From Leucobacter sp. cx-42 (GTDB taxonomy: Bacteria; Actinomycetota; Actinomycetes; Actinomycetales; Microbacteriaceae), in NCBI RefSeq assembly GCF_014529985.1, contig NZ_JACVMU010000001.1, positions 62,001 through 126,000 of the forward strand: DNA of 64,000 bases, in the 5' to 3' direction. The notes beneath the pieces are model-generated. The model saw only the letters and a list, made by a program, of their open reading frames with translations. It was not told where the DNA came from and made no database searches. Below are positions 44,259 through 51,228 of this stretch, piece by piece; positions within the stretch are counted from its first letter, which is position 1; each line of letters starts with the position of its first letter. Position numbers and translations under genes: made by a program.

Positions 44259-44726
44259 ATGAAATTCACTGTTCTTTACGGCACTGAGTCCGGAAACTCA
44301 GAACTCATTGCAGAAGATCTCGGCGAGCATCTGCGCGACTCCAACGACGATGTTGCGGTCCACGATCTCCAGAACTTCGACCCAGCGGACCTCACACCAG
44401 ACCGGTTTACCATCGTGATCTGCTCCACACACGGCGAGGGTGACCTGCCCAACACCGCGATTCCTTTTGTTGAAGCGTTCGACCAGGTACTGCCAGACCT
44501 CACCGGGCTCCAGTACGCGATGTTTGGTCTCGGCGACACCTTCTACGAGGAGACCTACAGTCAGGGCAGCGAGCACATTGACCGCCGCTTCACCGCTCAG
44601 GGTGCCACGCGCGTCGGCGAATACGGACGTCATGACGCATCATCGTGGGACATGGGAAGTGACGTGGCAATCGCCTGGATTCCCAGCGTGCTTGAAGCGC
44701 TCGCGGAACTCCGAGCTGCAGCGTAA
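44259..44726 (+). CDS. Flavodoxin-like FMN protein, probable P450 electron donor
   Basis: This 155-residue soluble protein is a flavodoxin of the MioC/CPR-FMN-domain type. The phosphate loop YGTESGNSE near residue 7, the STHGEGDLPNT loop near residue 53, and the FGLGDTFYEETYSQGS isoalloxazine loop near residue 86 are all present. It lacks Cys clusters for iron-sulfur centres. GAAAGGA precedes the ATG. The gene order P450 - FprA-like reductase - flavodoxin resembles the cindoxin system of P450cin (CYP176A), one of few P450s known to use a dedicated flavodoxin. Most actinobacterial P450s use ferredoxin. Confidence 0.93.
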   Translation: MKFTVLYGTESGNSELIAEDLGEHLRDSNDDVAVHDLQNFDPADLTPDRFTIVICSTHGEGDLPNTAIPFVEAFDQVLPDLTGLQYAMFGLGDTFYEETYSQGSEHIDRRFTAQGATRVGEYGRHDASSWDMGSDVAIAWIPSVLEALAELRAAA

Positions 44727-44736
44727 CCCGCACACC

Positions 44737-44788
44737 GAATGAGTGAGGGGCTGGGCACCTCTACGGGCGCCCAGCCCCTCACTCATTC
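44737..44788. terminator. Bidirectional terminator, perfect 20-bp arms
   Basis: The two 20-base arms (left end GAATGAGTGAGGGGC) pair perfectly around a 12-base loop between the convergent flavodoxin and esterase genes. Confidence 0.85.
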
Positions 44789-44809
44789 ATGCCACATACG
44801 CGGCGCGCA

Positions 44810-45787
44810 TCACACCATACGAGTGATGAACTCCGCTGCGCGAGCAAGCTGCTCTTCACCGGCCTGGATCTTGCCAGCCGAGGTGAAGATGCCATGTGCA
44901 TTGCCAGGCAAGTGCGTCAGCTCAACGTGCGTACCCGCGGTCGCAAGGAGCTGCGTGTACTCAAGCGCCTCATCCGCGAGCGGATCGAGTCCGAGCGTGA
45001 TGATCCACGCCGGCGGCTGCGCCTGCGCACCGGGTTCTCGCGCTGCGAGCAGCGGCGAGACACGGTGGTCTGCGCGATCCGCGTCTGCCGTTGCCGGATC
45101 AAGGAACTCCTGAGCGAACCAACGCATCGTGTCTGCCGTGAGCGGGAAGCCCTCGGTGATACGTGCGTACCCAGCAGACTCAGCTGACAGATCAAGCACC
45201 GGGTACAACAGCACCTGAGCCGCGATCGTCGTGCCTTCGACCTGCATCGAGGGCTCAAACGCAAGTGCGGTCGCGATGCCGCCGCCGGCGCTGTCACCGC
45301 AGGTGACGATCCGCTGTGCATCCCAGCCACGCTCGGCAGCAGCATCACGAATCCACGCAACTGCGAGCGCAGAGTCAATGTGTGCCGCGGGGAACGGGAA
45401 TTCTGGGCCGAGGCGGTAATCAATCGCAACAACGGGCAGACCGGTCAGCGTCGCCAGGCGTCGGCACGCAGAATCATGCGTCTCAAGCGAGCCGATGACC
45501 CAGCCACCACCGTGCGCGAATACGATCACGCCGTCAGCGGCGTTACGTTCGGGGCGCGGATCGTAGACCCGGACCTTGAACGCCTCGTCGCCCGCACCAA
45601 CCGTCACATCTTCGACGTGCGCGATGGGGTCGGGAGCAAGACCGTTGGCCTTGCTCGAGACCTCATAGTTCTGGCGCGAGATCGCCATCGTTTCCGCGTC
45701 CTGGAACGACTTGCCCCCGGATGCGCGGAAGGCCGCGACCAGCTCTCGCTGGTCCGCGGCCACCACGTTGATCGGAACGATCGTCAT
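44810..45787 (-). CDS. Alpha/beta hydrolase, hormone-sensitive lipase-type esterase
   Basis: This 325-residue esterase of the HSL family (family IV) has the oxyanion-hole HGGG at residues 92-95 and the nucleophile motif GDSAGGG with Ser166. The Asp and His of the triad are expected in the ITLGLDPLADEALEY and LPGNAHGI segments near the C-terminus. Its ATG overlaps the stop of the Baeyer-Villiger gene (TAATG). In that operon it would hydrolyse the ester or lactone produced by the monooxygenase. Confidence 0.92.
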   Translation of the reverse strand: MTIVPINVVAADQRELVAAFRASGGKSFQDAETMAISRQNYEVSSKANGLAPDPIAHVEDVTVGAGDEAFKVRVYDPRPERNAADGVIVFAHGGGWVIGSLETHDSACRRLATLTGLPVVAIDYRLGPEFPFPAAHIDSALAVAWIRDAAAERGWDAQRIVTCGDSAGGGIATALAFEPSMQVEGTTIAAQVLLYPVLDLSAESAGYARITEGFPLTADTMRWFAQEFLDPATADADRADHRVSPLLAAREPGAQAQPPAWIITLGLDPLADEALEYTQLLATAGTHVELTHLPGNAHGIFTSAGKIQAGEEQLARAAEFITRMV

Positions 45788-47271
45788 TAGTTCGCTGCCG
45801 GAACTGCCGAGCGAACGAGGTAATCGTCCATGTTGAACTCACCTGCGAGCGAGCGGTACTCCTCAACGGTGCCAGACCAGTTGTTGATGACCTTGCCCTT
45901 CGAGTTCTTGTACCAGCTCGAGCAATCGCTCGAGAACGCCGAACCGTTCATCTCTTCCTGCATTGCCTCGTTGAACTGATCGAGGCGCTCGCGGCGAACG
46001 TCAACCGAAACCTTCTCGATGCCAGCGGTCTTTGCGAGCGCGTCCTGCACGTATGCCTGCTGGATCTCAAGCATGGTGACAACCGAGTTATGGTTGAGGT
46101 TGGTGTTCGGGCCGTACATGAGGAACATGTTGGGGAAGCCGTCGACGGTGAGGCCAACGTATGCCTCTGCGTCTTCGGTGCCCCAGCGGTCAGCAAGGCT
46201 CAGGCCGTCGCGACCGATGATCTGGATGTTGCCCTGGAAGTTCTGCGAGTAGAAGCCGGTGCCGTAGATGATGACGTCAGCTTCGTGCTCAACACCATCA
46301 GTGGTGACGATACCGTTCTCGGTGAAGTGGTCGATGCCCTCGGTGACCAGCGTGACGTTGTCGCGGAGGAAGGTCGGGTAGTACGCCGAGGTACGGAGGA
46401 TGCGCTTGCAACCGAACTCGAAGGTCGGGGTGAGCTTCTCGCGGAGCTCGGGATCCTCGATGACCGATGCGAGGTAGTCGAGCGACTCCTTCGCGCCTTC
46501 AGCCTGGCCGCCGGTGTTCAGACGGGTACGCTCGAAGCCAGCCTCACGGAGATCGTGGATCGCGCGACGCGACTCCTCGAAGATCTCGGGGTTCTTCTCG
46601 AATGCGTCGAGCTGCTCGTCAGTGAATTCAATCTGGTCGCGGGGCAAGATGTAGTTTGCCGAACGAGCGAATACCTCGAGCTGGCCTGCCTCTTCTGCAA
46701 CGAAGGGGACGTACTGTACTGCCGAAGCTGCCGAACCGATCGAGATGACCTTCTTGCCGGTCAGATCGATGTCGTGACGCCAGTTTGCCGAGTGGAACTG
46801 CTCGCCCTTGAAGTCTTCGCGACCCTTCCAGTTCGGAATCTTGGGTGCGTTGAGCTGGCCCCAAGCCGGGACGAAGAAGTCAGAAGTGTACTGTTCGCCG
46901 TTTGCGAGCGAGATGACCCAGTGAGCCTCTTCTTCGTTCCAGCGTGCCTCGGTGATCTCCGAGTTGTACTTCATGTGCTTCTCAATGCCGAATGCATCGC
47001 GGAGCTGCTCCTGGTAGGAAAGCATCTCGTCCTGGCCTGCGAACATCTTCGACACGCGAAGGTGCGGGAAGAAGGTGTAGCAGTAGACGTGTGCCTGGGT
47101 GTCGCAAGCTGCGCCGGGGTAGGTGTTGTCGCGCCATACGCCGCCGACTGCGCCTGCCTTCTCGAAGACAGCGAAGTCGTTCTCGCCTGCGCGAACGAGC
47201 TGTGCTGCCATGCCGAGGCCGCCGAACCCGGAGCCGAGGATTGCTACGCGGAAGTGCTGAGGAGTGCTCAT
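45787..47271 (-). CDS. Flavin-containing Baeyer-Villiger-type monooxygenase
   Basis: This 494-residue class B flavoprotein monooxygenase has the FAD Rossmann motif LGSGFGGLG near residue 12 and the class fingerprint FKGEQFHSANWR (residues 154-165, matching FxGxxxHxxxW; Trp is followed by Arg instead of Pro/Asp). A second nucleotide motif, ISIGSAASAVQ, lies near 178, and the late GTGF motif is present. It uses NADPH and O2 to insert oxygen next to a ketone. Placed between an alcohol dehydrogenase and an esterase, it suggests alcohol to ketone to ester/lactone to acid. Cyclohexanone monooxygenase-like enzymes and HAPMO are alternative relatives. Confidence 0.92.
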   Translation of the reverse strand: MSTPQHFRVAILGSGFGGLGMAAQLVRAGENDFAVFEKAGAVGGVWRDNTYPGAACDTQAHVYCYTFFPHLRVSKMFAGQDEMLSYQEQLRDAFGIEKHMKYNSEITEARWNEEEAHWVISLANGEQYTSDFFVPAWGQLNAPKIPNWKGREDFKGEQFHSANWRHDIDLTGKKVISIGSAASAVQYVPFVAEEAGQLEVFARSANYILPRDQIEFTDEQLDAFEKNPEIFEESRRAIHDLREAGFERTRLNTGGQAEGAKESLDYLASVIEDPELREKLTPTFEFGCKRILRTSAYYPTFLRDNVTLVTEGIDHFTENGIVTTDGVEHEADVIIYGTGFYSQNFQGNIQIIGRDGLSLADRWGTEDAEAYVGLTVDGFPNMFLMYGPNTNLNHNSVVTMLEIQQAYVQDALAKTAGIEKVSVDVRRERLDQFNEAMQEEMNGSAFSSDCSSWYKNSKGKVINNWSGTVEEYRSLAGEFNMDDYLVRSAVPAAN

Positions 47272-47318
47272 GATTATTTCCTTTGAGGTACTACGTGATG
47301 AAGAGAAGAATTGAAAAG

Positions 47319-48458
47319 TTATGCGGTGGCTGCCGGCATGCGAATGATCTGTCGCAGCACGTTGCCTGAAGCGAGAGCGTCCATGCCCTCGTTCATTTCG
47401 TCGAGTTCGATGGTGCCGCTAATGAGGCGCTCAAGCGGCAGGTCGCCTGCACGCCAGAGCTCTTCGAACTTGGGAATGTCGCGGCTAGGAACGGCCGAAC
47501 CGAGGTAGCAGCCGATGACAGACTGTGCGCGAGCGGTGAGCTTCAACGGCTCGATCTCACTCATTGCGCCGGGAGCCGGGAGGCCTACGGTCACGAGGGT
47601 GCCGCCGAAGCCGATCATCTTGTACGCGGTCTCGAATGCGCGGGGGTGACCTACGGCTTCGATCACCACATCGGCGATGATGCCAGCTTCTGCTGCCTGC
47701 TGCGGGGTGTACGCCTCGTCGGCGCCCCACTCCTTTGCGAGTTCGAGCTTCTGCTCGTTCGCATCAACAGCGATGACCTTGTTCGGCTTCACCGCAAGCG
47801 CAGTAAGCAGCGCGGCCATGCCCACGCCGCCGAGACCGACGATCGCGATCGACTGGTTCGAAGTAAGCTTCGCCGCGTTCAGTACTGCGCCGCCACCGGT
47901 GAGCACTGCGCAACCAAGTACCGCTGCGATATCTGCGGGAACATCGCTGCCGACCGGAACGATCGAGCGGCGGTCGACAACCGCGTACTCTGCGAAGCCC
48001 GAGCAACCAAGGTGGTGCTTCACGCTCTCACCGTCGCGGGTGAGATGCTCGCTGCCGCTAAGGAGCGTGCCGACCTCGTTGGTCTTCGACCCTGCCGAGC
48101 ACGGCAGGCGACCATCGGTCAAGCACTCTGCGCACTCGCCACAGCGGGGAAGGAAGGTGAGTACCACGCGCTGGCCGAGTTCGAGGTCGGTGACGCCGTC
48201 ACCAATCTCTTCGACGATGCCTGCTGCTTCGTGGCCGAGGAGCATCGGAACGGGACGCGGACGCGACCCGTTTACGACCGAAAGATCTGAGTGGCAGATG
48301 CTCGCTGCTTCGATGCGAACGAGAACCTCTCCTGCTGCGGGGCCAGAGAGTTCAACCGCATCGATGGTGATGGGACGGCTCCTGCTGTACGGAGCCTCTG
48401 CGCCCAACTGGTTCAACACTGCGCCACGGATGGTGCGCGTCGTCGTTGTGCCGCTCAT
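47319..48458 (-). CDS. Zinc-type alcohol dehydrogenase (MDR superfamily)
   Basis: This 379-residue NAD-dependent dehydrogenase belongs to the class III/benzyl alcohol dehydrogenase branch. The catalytic-zinc motif is ICHSDLSVVNG with LGHEAAGIVEEIG, and the structural-zinc Cys set lies in LPRCGECAECLTDGRLPC. The Rossmann motif IVGLGGVGMAALL is followed by the NAD-selecting VDAN. A strong AGGAGG precedes ATG at 48458, so an upstream ATG (adding 23 residues) is rejected. It is first in the operon with the Baeyer-Villiger enzyme and esterase and is divergent from a GAF/PucR regulator. Confidence 0.93.
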   Translation of the reverse strand: MSGTTTTRTIRGAVLNQLGAEAPYSRSRPITIDAVELSGPAAGEVLVRIEAASICHSDLSVVNGSRPRPVPMLLGHEAAGIVEEIGDGVTDLELGQRVVLTFLPRCGECAECLTDGRLPCSAGSKTNEVGTLLSGSEHLTRDGESVKHHLGCSGFAEYAVVDRRSIVPVGSDVPADIAAVLGCAVLTGGGAVLNAAKLTSNQSIAIVGLGGVGMAALLTALAVKPNKVIAVDANEQKLELAKEWGADEAYTPQQAAEAGIIADVVIEAVGHPRAFETAYKMIGFGGTLVTVGLPAPGAMSEIEPLKLTARAQSVIGCYLGSAVPSRDIPKFEELWRAGDLPLERLISGTIELDEMNEGMDALASGNVLRQIIRMPAATA

Positions 48459-48478
48459 CGTCGCCTCCTGATTGTTGA

Positions 48479-48499
48479 TTCGTGTTGTGCTTCGTGTTG
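48479..48499. promoter_or_regulatory. Two direct TTCGTGTTG repeats, 12-bp period
   Basis: TTCGTGTTG occurs at 48479-48487 and 48491-48499 in the leader of the alcohol dehydrogenase operon, 21-41 bp upstream of its start codon. This spacing of about one helical turn could form a regulator site. Chance similarity is not excluded. Confidence 0.35.
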
Positions 48500-48590
48500 A
48501 GAACGACGACCGCGTCGCCGTTAACACTTACGAGAATGCCGCCCACTTTTCACAAACCATGTGTGCAACTATCTATTCTTTTTGATCGAA

Positions 48591-48606
48591 TGTAGAGTTT
48601 TCTACA
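48591..48606. promoter_or_regulatory. Palindrome overlapping the start of the GAF/PucR regulator
   Basis: TGTAGA-GTTT-TCTACA has perfect 6-bp arms and ends at the A of the regulator's ATG. It could be an autoregulatory operator or an RNA hairpin limiting translation. No conventional Shine-Dalgarno is visible. Confidence 0.45.
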
Positions 48607-50372
48607 TGATCACCGCCGACACGCCACCCGCTGATTACGACTCGCTCATCGAATGGGCTCGGCGACAGCAGCGACTCACGAGCTCAATCTCTGAATTCGC
48701 TATCGCAATCACAGCGATTCGTGATGATTCGGCTGCATTGCAACAGCTCGTTGCCCGCACCCGTTCGCTTCTCGATGTCGATATGGCGTACATCAGCTTG
48801 AATGGCACCGACGGCAGCGGCTTCACACACATCGTGGAAACCGCGGGAGTGCGCACCGACGCATATCGCACACTCCGCATGCCACTCGGCGCCGGCGTGC
48901 TTGGTCGCGTTGCAGAGTCAGGCAGCCCGGCACAGACGAGCGATTACGCCACCGACACTGTCCTCACACACGACAGCGAAGTCGACCGGGTCGTCGAAGC
49001 TGAAGGCGTCAAAGCCATTCTTGGTGCGCCAATGAAGTCACGCGGCAAGGTCATCGGCGCACTTCTCGTCGCGAACCGATTCGCCAAAAAGTTCACTGAT
49101 GAGCAGGTCTTTATCGCGGAGACCCTGGCGAATATTGCCACCGTTGCGATCGACAACATGCATCGCGTCGATTCTCTCACCACCTCCCTCACCGAGCTTC
49201 GCGGCTCGGCATCCGAACGCGAACGCGAACTCGAAACGCAACGCAGAATCACGAGCGCGGACGAGTCACTCATGGACGCGATTGCCGGCGGTGGCGGCCT
49301 TGCCTCACTCCGCTCAGGCATGGAGCGTGCAATTGGCCGCGAGACACAACTGGTCGACATGACCGTCCGATTCGACATGCGCGAGGCCGCTGCAGAAATC
49401 GGTGACAGCGAACGCCCACTCTTTGCCCTTTCAGCCAAAACCGGTGACCCCATGAGCGTGATGCGCGAGGGCGGCACCGAACAGACCATCATGGCCGCGA
49501 CCCGACGAGGCGAACTCGTCGGCGCGGTCATGGTTGAGGGCGCCATCTCCGACAGCGATGAACTCGTGTTGCGTCGCTGTGCTCACGTGCTCGGTGTCTT
49601 CCTGAGCGCGCAGGATCGCGAACGCGGCGACCTCGCACGCCGCAGAAAAGAGCTCATTCAGCAGGTACTCTCGCCGCCACCCGGCGGTCTCGATGTGACC
49701 GTCGTGACGCAGCTCAGCGAGCTCGGCATCATGACGGGCCACCCGTACCGAATCCTCATCGCTGATGGCGCAGAGTCGTCGCTCCGAGACTTCCAGCACC
49801 GCCTGGAGCTCAACTTCGGCGTGACACTGTTACACGCACAAATCGGCGAGCAGATCGTTGCACTTGCGCCAGAGGCTGCGTTTGAACGAGTGCAGGCCGA
49901 GCTTGAGTCTCGCGGCGCTCGACACTGGGGCTCGATGCTCGTCGGGCACTCCCCCGCACTCCACATGTTCGAAGTCGTGCCAGACGAGTTTGCGCTACTC
50001 AATCGCGTGCTCGAAGCAGCACGCCGATCAAACCACCCGCGAACCCTTGTCTCGTTGCTCACGTTTGGGGCAATCGGCGCGTTCCTCTCCAAGGTCACGA
50101 TCGAGCCAACGCGATTGGCAATTCAAGACTTCATCGGGCCGGTCATCGAGTACGACCGTACCCACGGAACCGCGCTCGTGAACACGGCGACGGTATTCCT
50201 TGATTCCGGTCGATCAGTGTCAGAGACCGCGCGCACGATGCATGTGCACGAGAACACCGTGCGCCAGCGGATCGACCGCGTGGGCAGTCTCCTCGGCGAG
50301 GACTGGGCAGCAGGTCACCGCGTACTCGATTCGCACATCATGTTCGCGGCGAACCGACTCATCGGCGACTAA
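48606..50372 (+). CDS. GAF-domain transcriptional regulator with PucR-type C-terminal HTH
   Basis: This 588-residue regulator has a GAF domain (about residues 40-205; GAGVLGRVAESGSPAQTSDY and VKAILGAPMKSRGKVIGALLVANR are GAF-typical). A coiled-coil-like segment follows (about 205-245), then a central PucR-like region. The C-terminal PucR/CdaR helix-turn-helix is in RSVSETARTMHVHENTVRQRIDRV (about 545-570). It is divergent from the alcohol dehydrogenase-BVMO-esterase operon and is its probable regulator, sensing substrate through GAF. The start at 48606 is preferred since the longer frame has no ribosome binding site, but no good site is seen here either. Its stop overlaps the convergent hydrolase gene stop by 3 bp. 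Confidence 0.88.
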   Translation: MITADTPPADYDSLIEWARRQQRLTSSISEFAIAITAIRDDSAALQQLVARTRSLLDVDMAYISLNGTDGSGFTHIVETAGVRTDAYRTLRMPLGAGVLGRVAESGSPAQTSDYATDTVLTHDSEVDRVVEAEGVKAILGAPMKSRGKVIGALLVANRFAKKFTDEQVFIAETLANIATVAIDNMHRVDSLTTSLTELRGSASERERELETQRRITSADESLMDAIAGGGGLASLRSGMERAIGRETQLVDMTVRFDMREAAAEIGDSERPLFALSAKTGDPMSVMREGGTEQTIMAATRRGELVGAVMVEGAISDSDELVLRRCAHVLGVFLSAQDRERGDLARRRKELIQQVLSPPPGGLDVTVVTQLSELGIMTGHPYRILIADGAESSLRDFQHRLELNFGVTLLHAQIGEQIVALAPEAAFERVQAELESRGARHWGSMLVGHSPALHMFEVVPDEFALLNRVLEAARRSNHPRTLVSLLTFGAIGAFLSKVTIEPTRLAIQDFIGPVIEYDRTHGTALVNTATVFLDSGRSVSETARTMHVHENTVRQRIDRVGSLLGEDWAAGHRVLDSHIMFAANRLIGD

Positions 50373-51148
50373 CGCGCCTGCGCGACGAGTTCGGCAAAGA
50401 TGCGGTCGCGATCCGCCACATTGCCGCCAGGCTCTTCTGGGTGCCACTGCACCCCCACCATCCAGGAGGCCACGCGGTGCCTCGTCGCCTCAACAATGCC
50501 ATCGTGCGCGCGTGCCATGACAGCGAGCGCGGGCGCCACCTCTGCAACGGCCTGATGGTGACCGTTCCGGACGGTCAATCGGTCGCGGCCATAGATCTGC
50601 GCCAACACTGAATCTGGCTCCAGGATCACTTCTTCATCAATGAACAGCGGATTCCCATCGCCCTTATGGAGCTGCCACTCCGCGAGATCTGGGTACAGCG
50701 TGCCCCCGAAGGCGACGTTCATGAGTTGCGATCCCTTGCAGATCGCGAGCGTTGGAATGTCTCTGGAGGCGGCCTCCCGTAACAGATTGAGGCAGTATTC
50801 GTCACCACGACCATCAACCCCGTAGAGGTTGTCAGGCAGTGCTCCCGCGTAACCGTAGCAGCTGGGGTCGACGTCGGATCCGCCGAGGAACACCAGCGCA
50901 TCTGCCTGCTCGCACACCTCTGCGATTGGCTGCAGTTGCGCTCCTGTCGTATAGGTCACGAGTCGCGGACGACCGCCTGCGGCTCGTACCGCATCGAACG
51001 CAAGCGCGGTCGTGGCGGTCTGAATCTGCGCGGCAGCGGCATTCATGCCTGGAAATCCGAGCGACACAATCATGGCCACGACTGGGCCATCTGATTGCTC
51101 GCGATCCGGGTGATTGAACTGCGTAGGGTCGATGACGAGCTGATGCAT
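50369..51148 (-). CDS. Second PuuD-like gamma-glutamyl hydrolase (peptidase C26)
   Basis: This 259-residue class I amidotransferase-fold hydrolase has the LGGSDVDPSCYGYAGALPDNLYGVDGRGDEY segment, the nucleophile Cys137 in LAICKGSQLMNVAFGG, and His-Glu in VQWHPEE. It resembles gamma-glutamyl-GABA hydrolase but differs clearly from the PuuD-like protein at 38583-39311, so the two may act on different gamma-glutamyl amides. It lies downstream of an amine-type permease on the same strand, separated by a perfect hairpin. Confidence 0.87.
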   Translation of the reverse strand: MHQLVIDPTQFNHPDREQSDGPVVAMIVSLGFPGMNAAAAQIQTATTALAFDAVRAAGGRPRLVTYTTGAQLQPIAEVCEQADALVFLGGSDVDPSCYGYAGALPDNLYGVDGRGDEYCLNLLREAASRDIPTLAICKGSQLMNVAFGGTLYPDLAEWQLHKGDGNPLFIDEEVILEPDSVLAQIYGRDRLTVRNGHHQAVAEVAPALAVMARAHDGIVEATRHRVASWMVGVQWHPEEPGGNVADRDRIFAELVAQAR

Positions 51149-51170
51149 GGGAACCTTTCGGATGGAGCGG

Positions 51171-51215
51171 ACGTGGGTGCGCCCAGCAGCGCGAAACTGC
51201 TGGGCGCACCCACGT
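51171..51215 (-). terminator. Perfect 19-bp-arm hairpin between permease and PuuD-like gene
   Basis: Two 19-base arms (GGGTGCGCCCAGCAG / CTGCTGGGCGCACCC core) pair perfectly around a 7-base loop. It lies 13 bp after the permease stop and only 22 bp before the next gene on the same strand, so it could set the expression ratio inside one operon. Confidence 0.75.
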
Positions 51216-51228
51216 TGAAGTGGAACCG

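Noticed and set aside
42962-44269. 435-residue minus-strand frame opposite the FprA-like gene
   Set aside because: The plus strand shows complete FAD and NADP motifs. The antisense product is Arg/Cys-rich and domain-free.
46090-47286. 398-residue plus-strand frame opposite the Baeyer-Villiger gene
   Set aside because: It is a shadow of a well-supported enzyme gene, with no ribosome binding site and no domain.
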